From positions 310,001 to 374,000 of the forward strand of contig NZ_JALPRD010000001.1 of NCBI RefSeq assembly GCF_023197165.1: 64,000 bases of DNA. Direction: 5' to 3'. This DNA comes from Sphingopyxis sp. MSC1_008. Lineage in GTDB: Bacteria > Pseudomonadota > Alphaproteobacteria > Sphingomonadales > Sphingomonadaceae. Shown here piece after piece: positions 54,771-64,000 of the stretch (position 1 is its first letter; every line of letters begins with the position of its first letter). The position numbers and the translations under genes are program-made. A model generated the notes under the pieces. That model did not search any database and was not told the DNA's origin. It worked only from the letters and a program-made list of their open reading frames with translations.

Positions 54771-55535
54771 CTAGGAGTTTACGACCTCGCGCGCGGCCTT
54801 CCTTCCGCGAACCTTCTTGACCGCCTCGATCTGCGCCCGGCCAATCCGCGACGCGGCATGAAGCTCCGCGCGGGCGAGCAGCAGTGCCAGATCCTCGCGG
54901 CCGATGTCGAACGTCTCGCCCAGATCGGCGAGCGCGGCGTCGATGTCGTCCATCAGCAATCCCGCAGGCGCCACCGCGACTGCAGGCTTGCCTTCGACGG
55001 GCGCGGCGCGGTGCGGATAGCTATGTCCCGAAAAGCGGTGAAACAGCACGCCAACCGCGACAAGGAGCAACGAGTTTACGAGCATCGGAACGAGGAGGTG
55101 GCCGGCATGCCCCGACGCCAGCGTATGCCCGCCGATCACCGCGCTCAATGCCGCGGCGCCGCCGGGCGGGTGGAGACAGCGCAGCAGCGACATGGCGAGG
55201 ATCGCGCCCCCGACAGCCAGCGCTGCCGCGAGCGCGGGCTCTGGAACCAGCCCCGTCACAATCACGCCGAACAGCGCCGACAGGACATTGCCGCCGACGA
55301 TCGACCAAGGCTGCGCGAGCGGGCTCGCCGGAACCGCAAACAGCAGCACCGCCGACGCACCGACCGGCGCCACGATCCACGGCGTCGCTGCGGGAAAGAA
55401 GGCGACACACATGACGCCGACCAGGCCGATCCCCGCCAGCGCCCCGATGCTGCCGATCGCGCGGTCGCGAAGGCTCGCGCCGGCAAGCAGCGGCACGAAC
55501 AAGCGGATGGTAGTTGTCGACAGCGCCCTGAACAC
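54771..55535 (-). CDS. HPP family membrane protein
   Basis: A 254-residue membrane protein with four to five helices and the eponymous motif in 'SLLRCLHPPGGAAALSAVIGG'. The C-terminal 80 residues are hydrophilic and helical ('DIDAALADLGETFDIGREDLALLLARAELHAA'). HPP proteins of this type have been linked to nitrite transport in plastids and cyanobacteria; no such context is present here. The start is a GTG at 55535 with GGAGA upstream; the frame extends to 55784 but that part is Arg-rich and antisense to the next gene. Confidence 0.87.
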   Translation of the reverse strand: MFRALSTTTIRLFVPLLAGASLRDRAIGSIGALAGIGLVGVMCVAFFPAATPWIVAPVGASAVLLFAVPASPLAQPWSIVGGNVLSALFGVIVTGLVPEPALAAALAVGGAILAMSLLRCLHPPGGAAALSAVIGGHTLASGHAGHLLVPMLVNSLLLVAVGVLFHRFSGHSYPHRAAPVEGKPAVAVAPAGLLMDDIDAALADLGETFDIGREDLALLLARAELHAASRIGRAQIEAVKKVRGRKAAREVVNS

Positions 55536-55665
55536 GCGATTCTCCTCTTCGCGCCGCGCCGATGGACGATTATCGCCGCGCAATCCAGACAGCTTTGATT
55601 TGACGCGACGAAGCTGATTTAGCGCTTGGGTCTTGAACGCGCTCGTGGTGGCGTTAAACCGCGCC

Positions 55666-57732
55666 ATGCGTAACATGCTCCTCACCAGCGCGATCGCGCT
55701 CACCGCCGCCCTTTCCTCCCCCGCTCTGGCCCGCCCGATGACCGAGGTCGACCTTGCGACCTTGAAGCGCGTCGCCGCGCCCACCGCCTCGCCCGACGGG
55801 CGATGGATCGTGTTCCAGATGACCGAAACCGAGGCTGAGACCTATAAGCGCTCGACCGGGCTGTGGCTCGTCGACCGCAATGCCAAGGATGCGAAGCCCG
55901 CCCAAATCGCCGACACCGCGGGCAAGAATGAAACCGCCCCCGCCTTTGACAAGGACGGCATCCTCTATTTCCTCTCGAACGCTTCGGGCAAGGATCAGGT
56001 GTGGCGCATCGATCCGAAAGCGGGCACCGCCGCGACGCAGGTCACCGATACAAAGGCCGATGTTTCGGGCTTCAAGATTTCGCCCGACGGCGCAAAGCTG
56101 CTGGCGTGGGGCGACATCGCGAAGGAATGCACCGACTTCGGCTGCGACGCCAAGGACAAGGGTGCGCTCCCCGGCCCCGGCACCGGCCGTCTGTACAAGG
56201 ATGGCGCGGGCTTCGTCCGCCACTGGGATCAGTGGGAAACGCCCGGCACCTATAGCCGCCCGTTCGTCTTCAACCTCGCCGATGGCAAGGCGAGCGCCGC
56301 GCGCCCGGTCGACGCGGGCCTGATCGGCGACAGCCCGTCGAAGCCGTTCGGCGGCGGCGAGGAACTCGCGTGGGGCGCCGACAGCCGCACCGTCTTTTTC
56401 ACGCTGCGCAAGGCCGACCGGGGCGAACCGATGTCGACCAATCTCGATATCTATAGCTGGCTGGTCGACAGCCGGATGATGCCGACGAACCTGACGCAGG
56501 ACAATCAGGCGACCGACACCCTCCCCACGCCTTCGCCCGACGGCAAGTGGCTAGCCTATGCCGCGATGGCGCGGCCGGGGTATGAGGCCGACCGGCAGGT
56601 GCTGATGCTGCGGAACCTCGAAAGCGGCGAGACGAAGAAGCTCACCGACGCATGGGACCGTTCGGTCGGCTCGATCGCATGGGCGGCGGACGGCAAGTCG
56701 CTCTACGTCACCGCACAGGACACGCTCGAGCATCCGGTGTTCCGCGTCGATGCGGCGACGGGCAAGGTCGAGAAGCTGAAAGCAACCACCGAGGCGTTCG
56801 AAGGCAATATCGGCGATGTCACGCCGCTGCCCGGCGGCGGTCTCCTCTATTCGCGCAACAGTGCGCTGGCGCCGACCGACCTGTATGTCCGCGACCCCAA
56901 GGGCAAGGTGAAGCAGATCACCGCGGTCAACGCCGCACGCCTCGCCGAATTCGACGCGGTCGAGCTTGACCGCATCCAGTTCGCGGGCGCGAACGGCGAC
57001 AAGGTGTGGGGCATGATCCTGAAGCCCGTCAGCCCCGTGCAGAAGCTGCCGGTGGCCTTTATCGTCCACGGCGGGCCGCAGGGCAGCTTCGGCAACAGCT
57101 GGTCGACGCGCTGGAACCCGCGCCTCTTCGCGCAACAGGGTTACGGCGTCGTCACGGTCGATTTCCACGGTTCAACAGGTTACGGGCAGGCGTTCACCGA
57201 CAGCATCAACAAGGATTGGGGTGGCAAGCCGCTCGAGGATCTGAAGCTCGGCCTTGCCGCCGCGGGCAAGCAGGATGCACAGCTCGACATAACCAACGCC
57301 TGCGCGCTCGGCGCCTCCTATGGCGGTTACATGATGAACTGGATCGCGGGTCAATGGACCGACGGCTTCAAATGCCTCGTCCAGCACGACGGCGTGTTCG
57401 ACCTGCGCGCGATGGCGTTCGAGACCGAGGAACTGTGGTTCGACGAATGGGATCATGGCGGCCCTTGGTGGGAACGCACCGACCCCGAAAAGTGGAATCC
57501 GGTGAACCATGTGACCAAGTGGAAGACTCCGATGCTGGTGATCACCAGCGAGAAGGATTTCCGCATTCCGTACAGTCAGGGCCTTGCGGCATTCACTGCG
57601 CTCCAGCGCCGCAATATCCCCTCGGAACTGCTCGTCTTCCCCGACGAAAACCATTGGGTGCTGAAGGGCGCGAACAGCGTCCAGTGGCACCAGACGGTGT
57701 TCAACTGGCTGGGCAGCCATCTGAAGAAATGA
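55666..57732 (+). CDS. S9 family peptidase
   Basis: A 688-residue exported prolyl-oligopeptidase-type serine peptidase: signal peptide (LLTSAIALTAALSSPALA), a beta-propeller (about 25-420, with repeated 'SPDGKWLAYAA', 'WAADGKSLYVT'), then the alpha/beta hydrolase catalytic domain. The triad is visible: Ser in GASYGGYMMNW, Asp in ITSEKDFRIP and His in DENHWVL. It probably degrades dipeptidyl or acyl-aminoacyl peptides in the periplasm. The start is ATG 55666; no clear RBS, and ATG 55675 is an alternative. Confidence 0.94.
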   Translation: MRNMLLTSAIALTAALSSPALARPMTEVDLATLKRVAAPTASPDGRWIVFQMTETEAETYKRSTGLWLVDRNAKDAKPAQIADTAGKNETAPAFDKDGILYFLSNASGKDQVWRIDPKAGTAATQVTDTKADVSGFKISPDGAKLLAWGDIAKECTDFGCDAKDKGALPGPGTGRLYKDGAGFVRHWDQWETPGTYSRPFVFNLADGKASAARPVDAGLIGDSPSKPFGGGEELAWGADSRTVFFTLRKADRGEPMSTNLDIYSWLVDSRMMPTNLTQDNQATDTLPTPSPDGKWLAYAAMARPGYEADRQVLMLRNLESGETKKLTDAWDRSVGSIAWAADGKSLYVTAQDTLEHPVFRVDAATGKVEKLKATTEAFEGNIGDVTPLPGGGLLYSRNSALAPTDLYVRDPKGKVKQITAVNAARLAEFDAVELDRIQFAGANGDKVWGMILKPVSPVQKLPVAFIVHGGPQGSFGNSWSTRWNPRLFAQQGYGVVTVDFHGSTGYGQAFTDSINKDWGGKPLEDLKLGLAAAGKQDAQLDITNACALGASYGGYMMNWIAGQWTDGFKCLVQHDGVFDLRAMAFETEELWFDEWDHGGPWWERTDPEKWNPVNHVTKWKTPMLVITSEKDFRIPYSQGLAAFTALQRRNIPSELLVFPDENHWVLKGANSVQWHQTVFNWLGSHLKK

Positions 57733-57750
57733 TGCCCGGCGGGCGGCAGG

Positions 57751-58098
57751 TCACAGGGCGATCTCGCCGCCCGCCTTACCATAGAATATGCGCCACAAAG
57801 CCAGATCGTCGCTGAAATCGGCATAATGATGCTCGACCCCGGCCGCGACGAACAGCAGATCGCCCGCGGCGAACGGCGTGTGCTCGCCGCCGTGGATCAG
57901 CACGCCGTGGCCGCGGATGACCGCGTAAAGCTCGTCCTGCTCATGCGGCGTCTGGCGGTTCGGCGGCACGGGAACCGACAGGCGGACGTCGAGCGTCCCG
58001 CGTTTCAGCGCCAGCACCGATCGTTCGCCCCTGGGTGTCGGCAGTTTACCCGCATAGTCGGCAAAGCGGATGACACCGCTGCGCATCGCATCGTCCAT
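57751..58098 (-). CDS. Cupin-domain protein
   Basis: A 115-residue single-cupin protein: 'PVPPNRQTPHEQDELYAVIRGHGVLIHGGEH' holds the first cupin motif (His, then Glu after DEL), and 'AAGDLLFVAAGVEHHYADFSDDLALWRIFYG' the second. Metal binding by these His/Glu residues is expected; the substrate is unknown. ATG 58098 follows GGAG at suitable distance. It is convergent with the S9 peptidase and divergent from valS. Confidence 0.9.
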   Translation of the reverse strand: MDDAMRSGVIRFADYAGKLPTPRGERSVLALKRGTLDVRLSVPVPPNRQTPHEQDELYAVIRGHGVLIHGGEHTPFAAGDLLFVAAGVEHHYADFSDDLALWRIFYGKAGGEIAL

Positions 58099-58184
58099 GA
58101 CCTCGCTCCTGCAAGCATCTGGCATCCTAAACTCTGCCGATCCGGCTTGCCAGTCCGCACCCCGGCTGGCAAAGGCGCCCGGCT

Positions 58185-61010
58185 ATGCCGATGGAAAAAA
58201 CGTTCGATCCCGCCGCTATCGAGGCGAAATGGGCCCATGAATGGGAAAGCCGCGGGCTGTTTCGCCCCGCGCGTCCCGACGCGACACCCTTCACGATCGT
58301 CAACCCGCCGCCGAACGTCACCGGCGCGCTGCACATCGGACATGCGCTCGACAACACGCTGCAGGACGTGCTCGTCCGCTACGAACGCCTGCGCGGCAAG
58401 GATGCGCTGTGGGTCGTCGGCATGGACCACGCCGGCATCGCAACGCAGATGGTCGTCGAGCGCCAGCTTGAGCAGCAGCAGGACAAGCGCACCAATTACA
58501 GCCGCGAAGATTTCATCGACAAGGTGTGGCAGTGGAAGGCCGAAAGCGGCGGCCAGATCACCGGCCAGCTCCGCCGCCTCGGCTGCTCGATGGACTGGAG
58601 CCGCGAGCAGTTCACGATGGACCCGCATTTCACGCGGGCGGTGGTCAAGGTGTTCGTCGACCTGCACAAAAAGGGGCTGATCTATCGCGACAAGCGCCTC
58701 GTGAACTGGGATCCGAAGCTCAAGACCGCGATTTCGGACCTCGAGGTCGAGACGCACGAGATTCAGGGCGGCTTCTGGCACTTCAAATATCCGCTCGCCG
58801 ACGGCGTGACGCTCGACGACGGGCGCGATTATATCGTTGTCGCGACGACGCGCCCCGAAACAATGCTCGCCGACATGGCGGTCGCGGTGCATCCCGACGA
58901 TGCCCGCTACCGGAGCGTGATCGGCAAGGACATTCTCCAGCCGATCACCGGCCGCCGCTTTAAAATAGTCCCCGACGAACATGCGGATCCCGAACTCGGT
59001 TCGGGCGCGGTGAAGATCACCCCGGGACATGATTTTAACGACTTCGACGTCGGCAAGCGCGCGGGCTTCAAGCCCGGCGAGATGCTCAACATGCTCGACG
59101 GCGACGCGAACGTCATCCAGACTACCGATGGGCTGATCCCCGCCGAATATCTCGGCCTCCACCGTTTCAAGCGCGACGGCAAGGACGGCGCGCGCGAACT
59201 GGTCGTGCAGCGGATGAAGGAACAGGGTTTCCTGATCCCGCACACCGACAAGGACGGCGGTGAGCATGACGCGGAGCCGCGCACGATCCAGACGCCCTTC
59301 GGCGACCGCGGCGGCGTGGTGATCGAGCCCTGGCTGACCGACCAATGGTATGTCGACGCCGAAACGCTCGCGCAGCCACCGATGCAGGCGGTGCGCGACG
59401 GGCGCATCAACATCGTCCCCAAGACGTGGGAAAAGACCTTCTTCAACTGGATGGAAAATATCCAGCCGTGGTGCGTCTCGCGCCAGCTATGGTGGGGGCA
59501 CCGGATTCCGGCCTGGTATGGGCCGCAGAAATTGGCCGACGGCTCAACTGAAGCGGAGATTGTAGCTACGCCCATCGGTGGTGGCGCTTCTCAGTTGGAC
59601 GCCAAACTCAATCAAGTGTTTGTCGCTGAGTCAGAAGAAGAAGCGCTTCAACAGGCAGCGGCCTTTTACGAGGTGACCGTTGAGGAAATTCGGCAGAATA
59701 ATGCCGATCCTAGCGCTCCCGCATGGGCGCCGCGCGCTATTCAGGACGAGGACGTCCTCGACACTTGGTTCTCCTCCGCGCTCTGGCCGTTCGCGACGCT
59801 AGGCTGGCCCGAGAACACCGAGCTGCTCAAACGCCACTACCCCAACGACGTCCTCGTCTCCGGCTTCGACATCCTCTTCTTCTGGGATGCGCGCATGGCG
59901 ATGCAGGGGATGGAGTTCATGTCTGACGTTCCATGGAAGACGCTCTATCTCCACGGCCTCGTCCGCGCGCCCGATGGCGCGAAGATGTCGAAGTCGAAGG
60001 GCAATGTCGTCGATCCGCTCGGTCTGATCGACCAGTACGGCGCCGACGCGCTGCGTTTCTTCATGTCGGCGATGGAAAGCCAGGGCCGCGACATCAAGAT
60101 GGATGACGCGCGCCTCGCGGGCTATCGCAATTTCGCGACCAAGCTGTGGAACGCCGCGCGCTTCTGCGAAGCCAACGGCATTTCGGCCTCGACCAGCTTC
60201 GAAGCGCCGCCTGCGACGCTGCCGGTCAACCGCTGGATCATAGGCGAGGTCGCCGTGACCGTCGCCGCGATGGAAACCGCCTTCGCCGCCTATCGCTTCG
60301 ACGAGGCCGCCAACGCGATCTACAGCTTTGCGTGGGACCGCTTCTGCGACTGGTATCTCGAGCTGATCAAAGGCGCGATCGACGACGAGACAAAGGCCGT
60401 CGCGGGCTGGGTGCTCGACCAGATTCTCGTCATGCTCCACCCCTTCATGCCCTTCATCACCGAAGAGCTGTGGACGGGGCTCGGCGATCGCGCCGATTAT
60501 CCGTTGATCACCGCGAAGTGGCCAGCGCCGACGGTCTCCAGCGACGCCGACGCCAGCGCCGACATCGACTGGCTGATCAAGCTGGTCAGCGAACTCCGCA
60601 CCGCAAAGGCCGAACTCGGCCTGCCGCCGGGCGCCCGCCTGACCGCGCATTTCCCGGCATCGCTCAAAGGCCGCACTGACGAGCTCGCGGCGCAGCTCGA
60701 CCGCCTCGCGCGCCTCGAGGGCGTGAGCTTCGATCCAGCGCCCGCGGGCGCATCGGCCCAGCTCGTCGTCGAGGGAGAGACGATCACCGTCCCGCTCGAA
60801 GGCGTCATCGACATCGCCGCCGAACGCGACCGCCTGACCAAGGCACTCGCTGCCGCTGCGAAGGAACGCGACGGCCTCGCCGGGCGGCTGAACAATCCGT
60901 CGTTCGTCGAACGCGCCAAGCCCGAAGCCGTCGAAAAGGCACGCGCAGACCATGCGGCCAAGGAAGCCGAAGCCGAGCGCCTGACCGCCGCACTGGCAAG
61001 GCTGGGGTGA
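58185..61010 (+). CDS. valS: Valyl-tRNA synthetase
   Basis: Class I aminoacyl-tRNA synthetase, 941 residues, full length. HIGH is at residues 50-53 ([15 protein letters not shown]) and KMSKS at about 600 ([14 protein letters not shown]). The editing domain ([10 protein letters not shown], '[16 protein letters not shown]'), anticodon-binding region and C-terminal coiled coil ([23 protein letters not shown]) are all present. Residues about 453-512 (59541-59720) form a longer than usual acidic insertion between 'RIPAWYGP' and '[15 protein letters not shown]'. It is visibly lower in GC (about 54% by hand count) than the rest. The frame is intact. Confidence 0.97.
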   Translation: MPMEKTFDPAAIEAKWAHEWESRGLFRPARPDATPFTIVNPPPNVTGALHIGHALDNTLQDVLVRYERLRGKDALWVVGMDHAGIATQMVVERQLEQQQDKRTNYSREDFIDKVWQWKAESGGQITGQLRRLGCSMDWSREQFTMDPHFTRAVVKVFVDLHKKGLIYRDKRLVNWDPKLKTAISDLEVETHEIQGGFWHFKYPLADGVTLDDGRDYIVVATTRPETMLADMAVAVHPDDARYRSVIGKDILQPITGRRFKIVPDEHADPELGSGAVKITPGHDFNDFDVGKRAGFKPGEMLNMLDGDANVIQTTDGLIPAEYLGLHRFKRDGKDGARELVVQRMKEQGFLIPHTDKDGGEHDAEPRTIQTPFGDRGGVVIEPWLTDQWYVDAETLAQPPMQAVRDGRINIVPKTWEKTFFNWMENIQPWCVSRQLWWGHRIPAWYGPQKLADGSTEAEIVATPIGGGASQLDAKLNQVFVAESEEEALQQAAAFYEVTVEEIRQNNADPSAPAWAPRAIQDEDVLDTWFSSALWPFATLGWPENTELLKRHYPNDVLVSGFDILFFWDARMAMQGMEFMSDVPWKTLYLHGLVRAPDGAKMSKSKGNVVDPLGLIDQYGADALRFFMSAMESQGRDIKMDDARLAGYRNFATKLWNAARFCEANGISASTSFEAPPATLPVNRWIIGEVAVTVAAMETAFAAYRFDEAANAIYSFAWDRFCDWYLELIKGAIDDETKAVAGWVLDQILVMLHPFMPFITEELWTGLGDRADYPLITAKWPAPTVSSDADASADIDWLIKLVSELRTAKAELGLPPGARLTAHFPASLKGRTDELAAQLDRLARLEGVSFDPAPAGASAQLVVEGETITVPLEGVIDIAAERDRLTKALAAAAKERDGLAGRLNNPSFVERAKPEAVEKARADHAAKEAEAERLTAALARLG

Positions 61011-62467
61011 GCGAAGAGGTCCCCGTCACGCCGACGCCGGTCGCGGCGGCTGCCGACCCGGCCGCGAGCCCGGTCCCGCCGCGCCAGACCGCGCGCGGCG
61101 GCGGACGGATGGATCTGACCAGTGGGCCGATCACCAAGACGCTGATCCTTTTCGCGCTGCCGACACTCGCGTCTAACATTCTCCAGACGCTGTCGGGCTC
61201 GGTGAACGCGATCTGGGTCGGGCAATTCCTCGGCGAAAGCGCGCTCGCCGCGACCGCCAACGCGAACATCATCATGTTCCTGATGTTCGGCGCCTTCTTC
61301 GGTTTCGGCATGGCGGCGACGGTGCTCATCGGCCAGTCGATGGGGCGCGGCGATATCGACGCCGCGCGGCGGGCAACTGGCGGCGTGATCGGGCTTGCGC
61401 TGATCTTCTCGGTTGTGATCGCGATCGTCGGCTGGTTCGCCTCCGACCGCATCCTCGGCTGGCTCGAAACCCCGCCCGAAGCCTTTGCACTCGCGCATGA
61501 TTATCTTCGGGTGACCTTCCTCGCCGTCCCCGCAAGCATGCTCTCGGTCACGTTGATGATGGCCTCGCGCGGCGCAGGCGACGCGATGACGCCGCTGCGT
61601 TTCATGATCCTCGCGGTCGTGCTCGACATCGTTTTCAATCCCGTCCTGATCCTTGGCCTCGGCCCCTTCCCACGGCTTGGCATTGCGGGGAGCGCGCTCG
61701 CGACCGCGCTCGCCGGCACCATCAGCCTCGCGGGCATGATCGGCTGGTTCTACGCCAGGAACCATGTGCTGCGCCTGCGCGGGCATGAACTGTCCTATCT
61801 GCTTCCCAAATGGTCGGAGCTGCGCTTCATCATCGGGCGCGGCTTGCCGATGGGCGCACAGATGCTCGTGATCTCGGGCGCCGGACTCATCATGGTCGGG
61901 CTCGTCAACCGCGAGGGGCTGGTCACCGCCGCCGCTTATGGCGCGACATTGCAGCTGTGGAACTATATCCAGATGCCTGCGCTCGCAGTCGGCGCTGCGG
62001 TCAGCTCGATGGCGGCGCAGAATATCGGCGCCGGGCGCTGGGATCGCGTCGCGTCGGTGACCAACAGCGGGATCGCGATCAATCTCGCGATGACCGGCGT
62101 GCTGATCGGTCTACTCCTGCTCTTCGACCGCGCCGCGCTCGCGCTCTTCCTCGGCAGCGAAAGCCCGGCGATCGAGGTGTCGCGTAACATTCAGCTGATC
62201 GCGACCTGGACCTTCCTGCCCTTTGGCACGACGATCGTCCTCATCAGCACGCTGCGCGCCAACGGCTCGGTCGTGCCGCCGCTCGTCATCCTGTTCCTGT
62301 CGATGTTTCCGATCCGCCTTGGCATCTATTATTTCGGTTATCCGTCGGTGGGCAGCGACATCCTCTGGTGGAGCTTCCCGCTGTCGTCGCTCGCCTCACT
62401 GGCGATGGCGTGGGCGATCTACCGGCGCGGCGATTGGCGCCGCGCGCTGCCGCAACCGGCCGGCTAA
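61007..62467 (+). CDS. MATE family efflux transporter
   Basis: A 486-residue multidrug-and-toxin extrusion protein with 12 hydrophobic helices in two similar halves after a Pro/Ala-rich cytoplasmic N-terminus. Family phrases are '[40 protein letters not shown]', '[30 protein letters not shown]' and '[13 protein letters not shown]'. It exports cationic drugs in exchange for Na+ or H+. The GTG start overlaps the valS stop (GTGA), an uncommon coupling with a housekeeping gene. Confidence 0.94.
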   Translation: MSEEVPVTPTPVAAAADPAASPVPPRQTARGGGRMDLTSGPITKTLILFALPTLASNILQTLSGSVNAIWVGQFLGESALAATANANIIMFLMFGAFFGFGMAATVLIGQSMGRGDIDAARRATGGVIGLALIFSVVIAIVGWFASDRILGWLETPPEAFALAHDYLRVTFLAVPASMLSVTLMMASRGAGDAMTPLRFMILAVVLDIVFNPVLILGLGPFPRLGIAGSALATALAGTISLAGMIGWFYARNHVLRLRGHELSYLLPKWSELRFIIGRGLPMGAQMLVISGAGLIMVGLVNREGLVTAAAYGATLQLWNYIQMPALAVGAAVSSMAAQNIGAGRWDRVASVTNSGIAINLAMTGVLIGLLLLFDRAALALFLGSESPAIEVSRNIQLIATWTFLPFGTTIVLISTLRANGSVVPPLVILFLSMFPIRLGIYYFGYPSVGSDILWWSFPLSSLASLAMAWAIYRRGDWRRALPQPAG

Positions 62468-62562
62468 CCAGCCTTCGCCTTTCGACCAAGGTGCGCGCAG
62501 CTTCGACTGGCGGTCCGGTGCCCGCTAGCCATCGATCGGTATTTGGCGCTAAAGCCAGCATA

Positions 62563-63735
62563 ATGAACATCTCAAACCGCAAGGATGCGCTGCGCGATCA
62601 GCGCGCGAAAATGTTGGCCGCGGCGCCCGACTGGCGCGCCTCCGACGCCCGCGTGAACCCCCGGGTCGCGATCGGATCGATCATCGCGATGTGGGCGATC
62701 TATTTCCTGATCACCTCGGTGCTCGCGATGCTGACCGGCGTGCCCGAGCAATGGCCGTCGGCCGGCCGCCGCGCGATCGTCGTCGTCGCCGGCATCCTAT
62801 GCACCTTTGTCCTCTATCAGCTGCTCCAGCGCGCCCAACCCCAGAGTTTCGGCGCCCGGTTGGCAGCCGCCTTCGGCGCCGCGGTTCCGCTCGTGATCAT
62901 CTACGCGACGGTCAATCTGATGGTTTTCTATTATTGGTTCCCGGTTTCCGACAGCGCCAAGATCGTCGAAGAAATGCAGTCGAAATATTCGGTTGCGTGG
63001 GAAACGATGCTGATCCTCGACAGCTCGATCCGCTGGTATTTCTTCTTCGCCGTCTGGGCCGCGCTCTATGTCGCGTTCGGCTATGCCAACGAGATGCGCG
63101 CGCTCGAACGCCGCGCCAATCATTTCCGGATGGAAGCACAAACCGCGCAGCTCCGCGCGCTGCATTACCAGGTCAATCCGCACTTCCTGTTCAACACGCT
63201 CAATTCGCTGTCGACCCTCGTCCTCAAAGGATCGAAGAGCGAGGCCGAGACGATGATCATGAACCTCGCGTCCTTCCTCCGCTCGAGCCTCGCCGTCGAT
63301 CCCGAGCAATTGGTCAGCCTCGACGAAGAAATCGCGCTGCAACGCCTTTATCTCGATATCGAGCAGACGCGCTTCCCCGATCGCCTCCAGGTCGAAGTGG
63401 AGATGCCGGAAGAATTGGAGCATGCCTGTGTTCCCGTGCTGATCCTGCAACCGATCATTGAAAATGCGATCAAATATGGCGTCGCGCCGAGCAAGGGAAA
63501 GATCGCGGTCCGCCTGACCGCCAGCGCCGAATACGGGCTGCTGGTGCTGCGCATCGAAAACGATATCGATCCGAAGGCCCCCGCCCCCGCGTCGGGCACC
63601 GGCCTCGGCCTCGGCAACGTTCGCGAACGCCTGCTGACCCGCTATGGCCCCACCGCGGGATGCGAATGGGGCCCGTCGGACAACGGCGGTTTTGTCGTAT
63701 CGCTGTGGCTGCCACTGGCACGGGAGGCTTGCTAA
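62563..63735 (+). CDS. LytS/YehU-type sensor histidine kinase
   Basis: A 390-residue membrane kinase: four transmembrane helices (about 38-60, 73-90, 105-125, 155-175), then the His_kinase domain with the phospho-acceptor His in 'LRALHYQVNPHFLFNTLNSLSTLV'. The ATPase domain has 'ILQPIIENAIKYGV' (N box) and 'GTGLGLGNVRERL' (G box). The partner is the response regulator that overlaps its stop by one base. The start is ATG 62563; no helix precedes it and the upstream frame is not convincing. Confidence 0.92.
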   Translation: MNISNRKDALRDQRAKMLAAAPDWRASDARVNPRVAIGSIIAMWAIYFLITSVLAMLTGVPEQWPSAGRRAIVVVAGILCTFVLYQLLQRAQPQSFGARLAAAFGAAVPLVIIYATVNLMVFYYWFPVSDSAKIVEEMQSKYSVAWETMLILDSSIRWYFFFAVWAALYVAFGYANEMRALERRANHFRMEAQTAQLRALHYQVNPHFLFNTLNSLSTLVLKGSKSEAETMIMNLASFLRSSLAVDPEQLVSLDEEIALQRLYLDIEQTRFPDRLQVEVEMPEELEHACVPVLILQPIIENAIKYGVAPSKGKIAVRLTASAEYGLLVLRIENDIDPKAPAPASGTGLGLGNVRERLLTRYGPTAGCEWGPSDNGGFVVSLWLPLAREAC

Positions 63736-64000
63736 TGATCCAGACGCTTCGCACTCTGATCGTCGACGACGAACCGCTGGCAATCGAACGATTGCAGATA
63801 TTGACCGGGCAGCAGGACGGCGTTTCGCTCGTCGGCACCGCCAGCGACGGTGCTTCAGCGCTCCGCATGGTCGATGCGCTCGCGCCCGACCTCGTGCTGT
63901 GCGACATCGCGATGCCCGATCTCAACGGGCTGGAGGTTGCCGCCGCGATCGAGGGGCTCGACAACCCGCCCGCGGTCGTCTTCGTTACCGCTTTCGATCG
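63735..64000 (+). CDS. Response regulator (LytTR type), N-terminal fragment
   Basis: The first 88 codons of a response regulator, cut by the right window edge. The receiver shows TLIVDDEPLAIERL (acidic pair), the phospho-Asp in LVLCDIAMPDLNG and 'VVFVTAFD' with the conserved Thr. The C-terminal output domain is outside; LytTR is expected from the LytS-type partner and the 'LIVDDEPLA..RL' opening. The start overlaps the kinase stop in TAATG. Confidence 0.88.
   Translation, partial: MIQTLRTLIVDDEPLAIERLQILTGQQDGVSLVGTASDGASALRMVDALAPDLVLCDIAMPDLNGLEVAAAIEGLDNPPAVVFVTAFD

Noticed and set aside
55536..55784. N-terminal extension of the HPP gene
   Set aside because: The extra residues are Arg-rich and antisense to the S9 peptidase start; GTG 55535 has an RBS and begins just before the first membrane helix.

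Overview
The window is a GC-rich (about 65%) chromosomal segment with densely packed genes on both strands. The gene set points to an alphaproteobacterium of the Sphingomonadales, with Sphingopyxis or Sphingomonas as the best guess: a CcrM-type GANTC methylase, a three-gene proton-translocating transhydrogenase preceded by an alphaproteobacterial aa3 oxidase subunit IV, PrsK/PrsR of the exosortase/PEP-CTERM system, an ScfR/RamB-type regulator divergent from isocitrate lyase, and the palindromic intergenic repeats common in this group. I see no tRNA, rRNA, CRISPR array, transposase, prophage or plasmid function. No gap between genes exceeds 300 bases once two very small ORFs at 37.3-37.5 kb are counted.

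Layout. 0-6.6 kb: the end of a putative beta-helix protein, a DUF2147 protein, an Asp/Glu racemase-like protein, then a minus-strand run holding coxIV, pntA, a PH-domain gene, two fasciclin genes, pntAB and pntB. 6.9-10.2 kb (+): a sigma-54-activator-like regulator with degenerate motifs, an SRPBCC/ArsR pair behind a palindromic operator, and an SDR. 10.2-17 kb (-): folP, ccrM, SDR, rnhB, a thiD-VOC fusion, a DUF1272 gene and glmM. 17.1-20.3 kb (+): a dicarboxylate symporter, an aldo/keto reductase and a lower-GC lipoprotein. 20.3-26.3 kb (-): DUF1003, NnrU, and a peptide-use operon (POT transporter, intact amidohydrolase, amidohydrolase lacking its metal ligands). 26.4-27.5 kb (+): nitroreductase and a YtrA-type GntR regulator. 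27.4-35.3 kb: the PrsT-like/PrsR/PrsK/EpsB-type block on the minus strand, divergent from a ManC-like nucleotidyltransferase. 35.4-43 kb: DUF885 peptidase, two tiny ORFs divergent from a SARP-alpha/beta-hydrolase fusion, L,D-transpeptidase, an HD-GYP protein and ScfR. 43.1-54.7 kb: isocitrate lyase, TerC, YdcH-like, enoyl-CoA hydratase, a membrane-anchored LuxR-type regulator, M20 peptidase, DUF4893, bdhA, patatin, zinc metallopeptidase and a third amidohydrolase. 54.8-64 kb: HPP, S9 peptidase, cupin, valS, MATE, and a LytS/LytTR two-component pair cut by the window edge.

How the parts fit. Peptide and amino-acid scavenging is prominent (POT carrier, three amidohydrolases, S9, DUF885, M20 and YpfJ-type peptidases). 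Acetate/PHB carbon use is covered by isocitrate lyase with its regulator, 3-hydroxybutyrate dehydrogenase and a patatin lipase. Surface polysaccharide is covered by PrsKR, an initiating glycosyltransferase and ManC. The most distinctive signals are nine GANTC sites at near-10-bp steps upstream of ccrM; a divergent unit of two about 35-codon ORFs and a SARP-hydrolase regulator with direct repeats in the shared promoter; a degenerate/intact amidohydrolase pair; a transhydrogenase operon split by unrelated genes; and a lower-GC patch inside valS. All assignments come from reading the sequence; none was checked by database search.
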